Source of the DNA: JBDGRJ01 sp042218115
GTDB lineage: Bacteria; Patescibacteriota; Patescibacteriia; Magasanikbacterales; UBA922
Direction of reading: 5' to 3'
NCBI GenBank assembly: GCA_042218115.1
Contig: JBDGRJ010000031.1
Coordinates: 1 to 10,800, forward strand
DNA: 10,800 bases
Shown: positions 1 to 6,195 of the stretch, in pieces
Layout of the letters: the number at the start of each line of letters is the position of its first letter
Numbering within the stretch: the first letter of the stretch is position 1
Translations under genes and position numbers: made by a program
The notes under the pieces: generated by a model
What the model saw: only the letters and a program-made list of their open reading frames with translations
Told to the model about the DNA's origin: nothing
Database searches by the model: none

Positions 1-2
1 CT

Positions 3-1754
3 ATAGAGAAATCAGAACAGTACACCTCTTGGTCTGATTTGAGCCAAGAAGCTAAACAAAATAATCAAAGCAACAGTCAGGTAAGCTCTAATAAATTCCA
101 GCTTTCAGAGGATATGGTAGTTGCCCGAGGTGATGGCACTTATACATTGAATGAAGGTGACGCTGTGGTAGCTGATAACCAAGTGGGAATAAAGCTAGAA
201 GAGATAACTAGACTTAGCCGACAGCAAAAAAATAAGTTTGGGCAAGATAAGTACTGGCTCAAATTCAACTTCTATGCAGATGGAAAAAAGATAACACTAA
301 AACCGATTCGCTTTAGTGGTGTTTTCCGAGCAAATAATAGCAACAAGCTCTATAGCCTGGATGTGGGTTATAGAGCCTCTAGAACTGATATTGAGGAGGG
401 TAATAAACAGGTTACAGTAACTATAGACTCTCTGGACTCCAGAAAGATAAATAACTGCAGAGATCTGGTAGATCTGTGTAAACAAAAAAACAGAGACGGA
501 GAGTTTTGTGAGAGGAAGTATTGTCCTACCGAAGCCACACAAGGCGAACAGGTATTTAAAGAAGGAATATATACCGCAGTAGTTCCGGATAAACTCGAAG
601 ATATAGGGGGGAATATACTAGATCAGATGCAAGTTTGTCACAGTAGTGTAAAAGATAAACTACAAACCAAATCTAGTCTTGATCGGGTTGTAGTTCGGTT
701 CATCTATGGTGATGGCTCTGCTAAAACCACTGATATAGGTATAGTCTGGCCTGTAAAGAAAGATGAGATTCAAGAAGAGATAGACAAGTGGAAGAGTAAA
801 GGAGATAGTAGCTGCAGTAGTAATCTTTTAGCTCATGAGCTAGTACATCATTTTGCTCGTGGGATCTCAATGGATGATATATTTCACGAAGGTGTAGCTA
901 ATCTGACTGCTCAAAAAGTTACTCCGGATCCCAGCTCAAATATCTCTTGTGGTCAAAAAGGCTGGTCGGGCAACTCCCCCCAAAGTCACGCCAGTCAAAG
1001 CCAGATCAAATGCTATCAGCACTGCCTTCCTGCTTGTTACAGCTCAGCTAAGCAAGTGACAATAAAGCAAGGAGATAGCTACTCTATAGATGGTAAAAAG
1101 ATAGTAATAGATAAACTAATACCTAAAAAATACTGGCCCGACACCAATAAAACCGGAAGCTATCACGGTGAGATTAAATACACGATAAAACAAAATGGAG
1201 AAAAGCTCGACAGCCAGACTACATATATCGGAGACCTTTATGATAAACACGGAGTTCGTTTTCTGCCGGATGGAATATTAATTGAGAAGATAATTTACCC
1301 TGATCGTACTGAAAAAACTAAAAAAGTAAGAATGAGGGTATACTCCGAGAAAAGATCGGAGACCCCGGACTATTGCAGCAGTAGCTGCAAGCCTTTGTGT
1401 CAAAAAAGAATAGGTGAGAATACTATCGAATATAGTAATCTAGATAATTATCTGAAATTACCCTGGAAACCTACCTTTAAAATGTTCTATAATACTTCTC
1501 AGTGCCTGTTATCTAAGTCAGAGGATGATTATCCCGAGATGACTAAGCATATAGTACAAACTGGAAAACAAGCTCAAAGAAGTGCCCAAAGATACTGTAT
1601 AGGCACCGAGATTAAAAGTAAGGTCTCCCAAAGCACCTTTAATAATTTAGAAGATATATTTGATATCGGAAATGAATGTTCGTGGCAGATACAGAGAATT
1701 GCCAACATAGACTGTTGGAACAAAAGCTGTAAGCCTGGCAGAACTATTAGATAA
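3..1754 (+). CDS. Cysteine-rich putative extracytoplasmic zinc metallopeptidase (5' partial)
   Basis: The frame is open to the left edge: 12 sense codons precede the first possible start (TTG at 39), so the true N-terminus, probably with a signal peptide or anchor, lies outside the window. Numbering from that TTG, HELVH (266-270) followed by Glu284 in FHEGVA gives HExxH-x13-E, a gluzincin-like zinc site resembling the WxxEGxA motif of MA-clan peptidases. It is flanked by two beta-rich regions (about 34-133 and 337-437) that look like copies of one domain. The visible part has 18 cysteines, including two C-x3-C-x3-C clusters (325-333, 446-454), which suggests disulfides and an extracytoplasmic location. 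Its start region is rich in Asn, Gln and Ser, like a linker after an anchor. It ends 17 bases before the DUF5671 gene and is probably cotranscribed with it. The substrate is unknown, and I cannot name the family. The zinc site is seen directly; peptidase activity is inferred. Confidence 0.8.
   Translation: MEKSEQYTSWSDLSQEAKQNNQSNSQVSSNKFQLSEDMVVARGDGTYTLNEGDAVVADNQVGIKLEEITRLSRQQKNKFGQDKYWLKFNFYADGKKITLKPIRFSGVFRANNSNKLYSLDVGYRASRTDIEEGNKQVTVTIDSLDSRKINNCRDLVDLCKQKNRDGEFCERKYCPTEATQGEQVFKEGIYTAVVPDKLEDIGGNILDQMQVCHSSVKDKLQTKSSLDRVVVRFIYGDGSAKTTDIGIVWPVKKDEIQEEIDKWKSKGDSSCSSNLLAHELVHHFARGISMDDIFHEGVANLTAQKVTPDPSSNISCGQKGWSGNSPQSHASQSQIKCYQHCLPACYSSAKQVTIKQGDSYSIDGKKIVIDKLIPKKYWPDTNKTGSYHGEIKYTIKQNGEKLDSQTTYIGDLYDKHGVRFLPDGILIEKIIYPDRTEKTKKVRMRVYSEKRSETPDYCSSSCKPLCQKRIGENTIEYSNLDNYLKLPWKPTFKMFYNTSQCLLSKSEDDYPEMTKHIVQTGKQAQRSAQRYCIGTEIKSKVSQSTFNNLEDIFDIGNECSWQIQRIANIDCWNKSCKPGRTIR
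1343..1390 (+). repeat. Two adjacent perfect inverted repeats inside the metallopeptidase gene
   Basis: CTCCGA (1343-1348) pairs with TCGGAG (1356-1361) across a 7-base loop. Twelve bases on, TTGCAGC (1373-1379) pairs with GCTGCAA (1384-1390) across AGTA. The second arises from Cys-Ser-Ser-Ser-Cys codons that happen to be palindromic. There is no T-run after it, so it is not a terminator. Confidence 0.4.
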
Positions 1755-1771
1755 ATAATTAAAAATATACC

Positions 1772-2242
1772 ATGAGCCAAGAAAATAACGAGCAAAAGTC
1801 TAGTATAAGGGATGTATTTTTGCATCTTTTATCAATAATAACACTCTACGGAAGCGTCTGGGCACTGCTTACAATATTATTTCAGATAATAAATATCTAT
1901 ATCCCAGACCCGCTAGAGACCTACAATCGTTTAGAGTCAGCAAGAAGATCCATCCGCTTTTCTTTGTCAGTGCTTATTGTGATGTTTCCAGCTTATATCT
2001 GGACACTGTGGTTTAACAATAAAAAAGAACAAGCAGAGGAGTGGACCAAAAGTACACGAACACGCTCACTACTGCGTAACTTCACTTTATTTCTAGCCGG
2101 GTTAATCCTACTTGGTAGTCTGGTTAGTGTAGTAAACCAGTTTTTAAATGGTGAACTTACTACCAGATTCGGGCTGAAGATCTTATCAATCTTTTCTGTG
2201 ATTGGAAGTGTGTTTGGCTTTTATTTGACTAAAAATAAATAA
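1772..2242 (+). CDS. DUF5671-like four-helix membrane protein
   Basis: A 156-residue integral membrane protein with four predicted helices at about residues 15-44, 60-82, 101-126 and 134-153. The first half resembles DUF5671 as I remember it: a DxFLHLLSxITLY start to the first helix, a PDPL turn (45-48), then RRSIRF leading into the second helix with a conserved MFP. The function of that family is not known, and it occurs often in Patescibacteria. The ATG at 1772 is preceded by an AT-rich stretch without a ribosome binding site. The next gene starts one base after this stop, so the two are almost certainly cotranscribed and perhaps translationally coupled. A membrane partner or assembly factor for the pseudopilin-like protein is a reasonable guess, not something the sequence proves. 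Confidence 0.85.
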   Translation: MSQENNEQKSSIRDVFLHLLSIITLYGSVWALLTILFQIINIYIPDPLETYNRLESARRSIRFSLSVLIVMFPAYIWTLWFNNKKEQAEEWTKSTRTRSLLRNFTLFLAGLILLGSLVSVVNQFLNGELTTRFGLKILSIFSVIGSVFGFYLTKNK

Positions 2243-2243
2243 C

Positions 2244-2693
2244 ATGAATTTTAGAAAAATCTTCTTTACTGTTGTAGTTGTATTTGTAGTTTTTGTTGTA
2301 GTATTTGGCTTTTATGTAGCTGGTTCTCCTAAAGATGCTCGTTTGAGAGATATAGATGATCGTAAGATTTCTGACCTGCAGAGAATAAGTTATTCTATCA
2401 ATCAGTTTTACAAAGCAAATAATGACTTGCCTGACAATCTGGAGCAGATTAATATAAACAACGAGGATTTGCTGCAAGATCCACAAACAAATAAAACATA
2501 CCGGTATAACATTATTTCCAATAATGAATATGAACTTTGTGCTGATTTTAACTTCAGCTCTAAAGAAAAGGATAGAGCCCATGCCCCACCCCTAGCTCCA
2601 GTAGGTGCAGAACAGACAGATTGGAGCCACTCATCCGGAAAAAACTGCTTTAAAAGAAAAGTTACTACTAGCACAAACAGAGGTACACCTTAA
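2244..2693 (+). CDS. Small single-anchor pseudopilin-like protein
   Basis: 149 residues. A short basic N-terminus (MNFRK) leads into one very hydrophobic Val/Phe-rich segment (about 6-26). After that comes RLRDIDDRKISDLQRISYSI and a YKANNDLPDNLEQI stretch, the pattern seen in type IV pilin and type II secretion pseudopilin stems. Cys99 (YELCADFNF) and Cys135 (GKNCF) are well placed for the C-terminal disulfide of such proteins. There is no clear class III prepilin peptidase site, since the Gly and Glu of the canonical cleavage motif are missing, so it may simply stay membrane-anchored. It sits one base after the DUF5671 gene, a pairing I associate with Patescibacteria. The role is unknown; a surface or periplasmic structural protein is likely. 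A short linker rich in Ala and Pro (113-120) precedes the last cysteine. Confidence 0.8.
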   Translation: MNFRKIFFTVVVVFVVFVVVFGFYVAGSPKDARLRDIDDRKISDLQRISYSINQFYKANNDLPDNLEQININNEDLLQDPQTNKTYRYNIISNNEYELCADFNFSSKEKDRAHAPPLAPVGAEQTDWSHSSGKNCFKRKVTTSTNRGTP

Positions 2694-2702
2694 TTTGTAC
2701 TT

Positions 2703-3317
2703 ATGAGCCGAACCAAAGTAGATTTAAAAGAAGTAGAAAAAACTCTAACAATCGAAAGAGCTGAAGAGAGGGCTAGAGATCTCCACCAAGGCCAGTACAG
2801 AAAAGCAGAGCAACAAGTGCCGTATATTGTCCACCCGATCGGTGTAGCGGAGATCGTCTCCGGCTATACTGAAGATGAGGATGTCATAGCAGCTGCACTT
2901 TTACATGATACAGTAGAGGACTGTGACTATACCTTCAGCGAGATGCAAGATGAGTTTAATAATAAAATCGTAGAAATAGTAAAAGATGTTTCTGAAGATA
3001 AAAGCCTAAAAGAACAACAAGGAGGTGAACAGTCATGGCAAAGACGGAAAGAGAAATATTTGCGGCATTTAGGAAACAAAGCAAGGACAGAATCGCTCCT
3101 GGTTGCTGCCGGAGATAAAATACATAATATAGAATCAATGGTTAGAGAGTATGATAGAATGGGTAAAAAATTGTGGGATAACCTTAACTCCAGCCCTAAA
3201 CAGAATCTTTGGTATTATGGTGAAATGATAGACATTCTTGAAGATAATTTTAATAAAGGCTTTATTGAAAGGTTAAAACAAGACTATAAACAACTTCAAC
3301 AGAAAATAAAAAAGTAA
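2703..3317 (+). CDS. Single-domain HD hydrolase of the SpoT/Mesh1 (small alarmone hydrolase) type
   Basis: A 204-residue HD-superfamily protein matching the hydrolase domain of RelA/SpoT enzymes. Visible motifs are RKAEQQVPYIVHP (33-45), ALLHDTVED (65-73), VSEDKS (96-101) and DKIHN (138-142). His44, His68, Asp69 and Asp138 form the metal site. Glu72-Asp73 and Asn142 match residues linked to active (p)ppGpp hydrolysis in the family. There is no synthetase, TGS or ACT domain, so it is the size of a Mesh1-like small alarmone hydrolase. It may instead act on another nucleotide. The start lies 9 bases after the previous stop, without a Shine-Dalgarno. The rtcB gene begins one base after this stop, which makes cotranscription and perhaps coupled translation likely. 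Residues 155-204 add a charged helical tail. The fold is confident; the exact substrate is not. Confidence 0.87.
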   Translation: MSRTKVDLKEVEKTLTIERAEERARDLHQGQYRKAEQQVPYIVHPIGVAEIVSGYTEDEDVIAAALLHDTVEDCDYTFSEMQDEFNNKIVEIVKDVSEDKSLKEQQGGEQSWQRRKEKYLRHLGNKARTESLLVAAGDKIHNIESMVREYDRMGKKLWDNLNSSPKQNLWYYGEMIDILEDNFNKGFIERLKQDYKQLQQKIKK

Positions 3318-3318
3318 T

Positions 3319-4773
3319 ATGGCTGAGCTGTCACAATTTGAACAAATAGATGATGTCACCTGGGAGATAGGGACTGATTATCGAGAGGATATGAATGTAG
3401 CCGCTCGTGTTATTGCTACTGAGAACTTATTAAAAAACTTAGATCAGGGAGCGGTTGAGCAGGTAATAAATGTGGCTACTCTTCAGGGTATAGAGGGTTA
3501 TTCTTTTGCTATGCCGGACTCGCACTGGGGCTATGGCGCACCGGTAGGATCAGTATTTGCTACTAATCCAGAGAAGGATGGGATAATAAGTCCCGGAGCA
3601 ATCGGCTTTGATATTAACTGTGGTATGAGATTAATCAGGACTGAACTAGAGTATCAGCAGGTCAAACCTAAATTAGACCGCCTTATAGACGATCTGTTTG
3701 CCACAGTTCCGACCGGGGTTGGATCTTCTGGGGCAGTAAGACAGCTAAACAACGAGGAGATGGAGCAATTAATGAAGGAAGGTCTTCAGTTTTGTGTTGA
3801 TAGGGGTGGTGGTTGGGAGAGTGATATCGAACATGCCGAGGATTTTGGAAAGATAGAGGGGGCGGATCCTGATGCAGTTTCTGGTAAGGCTATCGATAGA
3901 GGAAAAAACCAGCTGGGAACACTCGGTAGTGGAAACCACTATTTAGAGATTCAAGTTCTCAAAAAAGATGATATCTATGACTGGGATATAGCTGAAGAGC
4001 TTGGGCTCTTTCCAAACCAGGTGGTCATTATGATACATACCGGTTCCCGTGGTTTTGGACATCAGGTCTGTACGGATTACCTTGATCTATTTGAGAATGC
4101 AATGGAGAGACACAATATATCAGTACCTGATGATCAGCTGGCCTGTGCTCCAATGAAATCACAAGAAGGAAAGGATTATTTTTCCGCTATGGCTGCCGCA
4201 GCTAATTTTGCTTTTGCAAATAGACAGACTATCACTCACTTGACCAGAGAGGTTTTTTCTGATTTATTTAATGCAGATGCCAAAGACGATCTGGAGATGA
4301 GACTGGTCTATGATGTAGCTCACAATATAGCTAAAAAAGAAAAGCAACCAGATGGGAGAGAGCTTCTCGTCCACAGAAAAGGGGCTACTAGAGCATTTGG
4401 ACCAGACCACCAAGAACTTCCTGGTAGCTTTAAAAATACAGGACAGCCCGTGATTATAGGCGGATCGATGGAGACCGGCTCGTCACTTTTAGTAGGGACA
4501 AAACAAGCAGAAGAAAAAACTTTCGGTTCTACCGCTCACGGCAGCGGGCGTACTATGAGTAGAAATCAAGCAAAAAAGGAGGTTCACGGCAAAGACAAAC
4601 AAAGAGAGATGAAACAAAAAGGGATACATGTCAAAGCAGATGATATGGCAGTATTGGCTGAAGAGTCTGGGTTTGCATACAAGAACTTAGATGAGGTAAT
4701 TTCTACAGTTTCTAAAGCAGAGATATCTCGTCCTGTAGCTAAATTTACTCCTATTGGTAATATTAAAGGTTAA
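3319..4773 (+). CDS. rtcB: RNA-splicing ligase RtcB
   Basis: 484 residues, full length for the family. RtcB joins RNA 2',3'-cyclic phosphate or 3'-phosphate ends to 5'-hydroxyl ends using GTP and Mn2+, through a guanylated histidine. The catalytic set is complete: Asp98 and Cys101 in GFDINCGMR, Asn206-His207 in GSGNH, His240 in IHTGSRG, His335 in DVAHN, and the guanylated His407 in STAHGSGR. PDSHWGYGAPVGSV (66-79) and SPGAIGFD (91-98) are further signatures. It is one base downstream of the HD hydrolase gene. No archease, RtcA cyclase or RtcR regulator is in view, so its job could be tRNA or rRNA repair after nuclease damage rather than the regulated rtc operon role of enterobacteria. The ATG is fixed by the preceding stop and has no ribosome binding site. 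Confidence 0.97.
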   Translation: MAELSQFEQIDDVTWEIGTDYREDMNVAARVIATENLLKNLDQGAVEQVINVATLQGIEGYSFAMPDSHWGYGAPVGSVFATNPEKDGIISPGAIGFDINCGMRLIRTELEYQQVKPKLDRLIDDLFATVPTGVGSSGAVRQLNNEEMEQLMKEGLQFCVDRGGGWESDIEHAEDFGKIEGADPDAVSGKAIDRGKNQLGTLGSGNHYLEIQVLKKDDIYDWDIAEELGLFPNQVVIMIHTGSRGFGHQVCTDYLDLFENAMERHNISVPDDQLACAPMKSQEGKDYFSAMAAAANFAFANRQTITHLTREVFSDLFNADAKDDLEMRLVYDVAHNIAKKEKQPDGRELLVHRKGATRAFGPDHQELPGSFKNTGQPVIIGGSMETGSSLLVGTKQAEEKTFGSTAHGSGRTMSRNQAKKEVHGKDKQREMKQKGIHVKADDMAVLAEESGFAYKNLDEVISTVSKAEISRPVAKFTPIGNIKG

Positions 4774-4790
4774 TATTTAATATAAAATTT

Positions 4791-5258
4791 ATGTCAGAAA
4801 CAACCTCCGGCGAACCTCGTCCAGATGATTCTGAGGTAGATATAACCCCCCAAAGGCTAGAAGAAGAAATAATTCCGTCAATCAAAGAGAAAATAGATGA
4901 AATAGAAAAAGAGCTATCAACTTTAATAAAAAAGATTAAAGAAGATGAGAAGGCAAACCCCGACTCTTTAACAAACCATATCCAATCTATTATAGATACT
5001 GAACTGGAAGACTTAGATGCTGACTTGTTAGAAAAAGCTATTAATGTAGCTGAAGAATTAAATAATAAAACTGATAAAGAGGAAAAAGCATTAATGCTAA
5101 TTAAAGAGCTCAATAATTTGTTAGATAAGTTGGAGATAGGTGAAAGATTTTTATCTTTGGGTAAAAAAGTATTTGACAACAACAAAGGTGAAGAAGAACC
5201 GGACAGTCCAAAAATAGAGGAATTGGAGGGAACACAATTTGACTTACTAGACGATTAA
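4791..5258 (+). CDS. Acidic helical hypothetical protein
   Basis: 155 residues that I do not recognise. The first 20 or so are polar and probably disordered (many Ser, Pro, Asp). Residues about 22-60 and 66-135 are Glu/Lys/Leu-rich with heptad-like spacing and look like amphipathic helices or a coiled coil. The tail (137-155) is acidic and ends in LLDD. There is no signal peptide, membrane helix, cysteine or catalytic motif, so it is probably cytoplasmic. It lies 17 bases after rtcB and 28 bases before the endonuclease IV gene, and the promoter proposed for that gene starts inside its last codons. Gene status rests on a full-length open frame on the same strand as its neighbours with matching spacing. 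A serine-rich frame on the opposite strand is only its mirror. A scaffold or regulatory partner of a neighbouring enzyme is possible but unsupported. Confidence 0.75.
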   Translation: MSETTSGEPRPDDSEVDITPQRLEEEIIPSIKEKIDEIEKELSTLIKKIKEDEKANPDSLTNHIQSIIDTELEDLDADLLEKAINVAEELNNKTDKEEKALMLIKELNNLLDKLEIGERFLSLGKKVFDNNKGEEEPDSPKIEELEGTQFDLLDD

Positions 5259-5268
5259 AATCTATAAT
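5239..5268 (+). promoter_or_regulatory. Sigma70-like promoter for the endonuclease IV gene
   Basis: TTGACT (5239-5244, 5 of 6 to the -35 consensus), an 18-base spacer, then a perfect TATAAT (5263-5268). The expected start near 5275 leaves only about 12 bases before the ATG at 5287, an almost leaderless transcript. The -35 lies within the end of the upstream gene. Confidence 0.55.
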
Positions 5269-5286
5269 TTTTATCTTAAAAAATCT

Positions 5287-6132
5287 ATGAAACTTGGAGC
5301 CCACAAATCAATAAGCGGAGGTTTTGACAAGGCGGTCGAGCGAGTTAGTGAAATAGGTGGGAACTGTTTGCAGATATTTTCTACCTCCCCCAGGCGCTGG
5401 CTTTTTACGGAAAAGACTGAACAAGAAATTGAAGCTTTCAATCAAGCTAGAGAAGAGTTCGGTGTAGATCCGGTTTATTTTCATGCTAGCTATCTTATCA
5501 ACTTAGCTAATTTTGACGAAGTTGCAAACAAATCTAAACAAAGCCTAATCCATGAACTAAATCTGGCTAGTGAGCTGAATATTGAAGGTAGTGTAGTCCA
5601 TACTGGCTCATTCAAACAAAGACAACAGGAGCCTCTACGAGATATGGATGGATATGACAAGTTAATTAAAAATATTCAAAAGGTCATAAAAAATATTCCC
5701 GATGATGTATATTTTTTAGCCGAAAACTCAGCTAATGAAAAAATTGGTAGAAACCTAGAGGATCTGCAGGCATTGAATGAAGATGTAGATAGTAGTCAGC
5801 TGCGAGTTTGTCTCGACACTTGTCATTTGCATGCTTCTGGCTATGATTTATCGAGTGAAGAAAAGTTTGAGCAATTTTTAGAAGAGTTCGATAATTTGAT
5901 CGGTATTGATAAGTTGGAGTTATGGCACTTAAACGACAGCAAAGATAAGCTCGGTGATTTTAGAGATAGACATGAGAATATAGGTGAGGGCTATCTAGGC
6001 TTGGAGGTGTTTGAGCAGATTATAAACCATAAACAGACCCAAAATATTCCTTTTATTGTTGAAACTCCCGGTTTTGACGGTAATGGTCCTGATCAAAAAA
6101 ATATTGATAAGCTGAAACAGTTGCAAGAATAG
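5287..6132 (+). CDS. nfo: Endonuclease IV (AP endonuclease family 2)
   Basis: 281 residues, the normal length. It cleaves the backbone 5' of abasic sites in base excision repair and removes 3' blocking groups. The sequence opens with the family start MKLGAHKSISGG and FSTSPRRW (31-38). All nine zinc ligands of the trinuclear site can be placed by comparison with E. coli Nfo: His66, His105, Glu146, Asp177, His180, His214, Asp227, His229 and Glu259. They sit in FHASYL, VVHTGS, LAENSA, CLDTCHLHASGYD, WHLNDS, RDRHENIGEG and VETPG. The ATG gives the canonical N-terminus. It has its own candidate promoter 19 bases upstream and no Shine-Dalgarno. It ends in TAG, 63 bases before the helicase gene. Nothing suggests lost activity. 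Confidence 0.97.
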   Translation: MKLGAHKSISGGFDKAVERVSEIGGNCLQIFSTSPRRWLFTEKTEQEIEAFNQAREEFGVDPVYFHASYLINLANFDEVANKSKQSLIHELNLASELNIEGSVVHTGSFKQRQQEPLRDMDGYDKLIKNIQKVIKNIPDDVYFLAENSANEKIGRNLEDLQALNEDVDSSQLRVCLDTCHLHASGYDLSSEEKFEQFLEEFDNLIGIDKLELWHLNDSKDKLGDFRDRHENIGEGYLGLEVFEQIINHKQTQNIPFIVETPGFDGNGPDQKNIDKLKQLQE

Positions 6133-6149
6133 TATTTTCTCTTTATAAT
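6121..6149 (+). promoter_or_regulatory. Sigma70-like promoter for the helicase gene
   Basis: TTGCAA (6121-6126, 4 of 6), a 17-base spacer, then a perfect TATAAT (6144-6149). The -35 overlaps the last codons of the endonuclease IV gene. A start near 6156 would give a leader of about 40 bases, AT-rich and without a Shine-Dalgarno. Confidence 0.5.
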
Positions 6150-6195
6150 TTTAAAACCGAAAATAGAAACTTCTAGTAATTTAATTAAATAAAAT

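Noticed and set aside
39..41. TTG at 39 as the true start of the metallopeptidase gene.
   Set aside because: The frame stays open to the window edge, there is no start signal, and a cysteine-rich, apparently exported protein needs an N-terminal signal that is missing from this start. An 11-base match with the start of the next gene (TGAGCCAAGAA at 40 and 1773) is curious but probably chance.
2229..2674. Two overlapping minus-strand open frames across the pseudopilin-like gene.
   Set aside because: They are antisense to a gene with clear protein features and lack any recognisable domain or start context.
3018..3117. A near-perfect Shine-Dalgarno (AAGGAGGTGA) six bases before an out-of-frame ATG at 3034, with a 27-codon frame.
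   Set aside because: It lies inside the HD hydrolase gene, encodes part of a Gln-Gln-Gly-Gly-Glu stretch there, and no other gene in the window uses a Shine-Dalgarno. The tiny product shows no feature. Likely chance.
4763..5185. A 140-codon serine-rich open frame on the minus strand.
   Set aside because: It is the mirror of Glu/Lys-rich codons in the acidic protein on the plus strand, and its composition is typical of a shadow frame.
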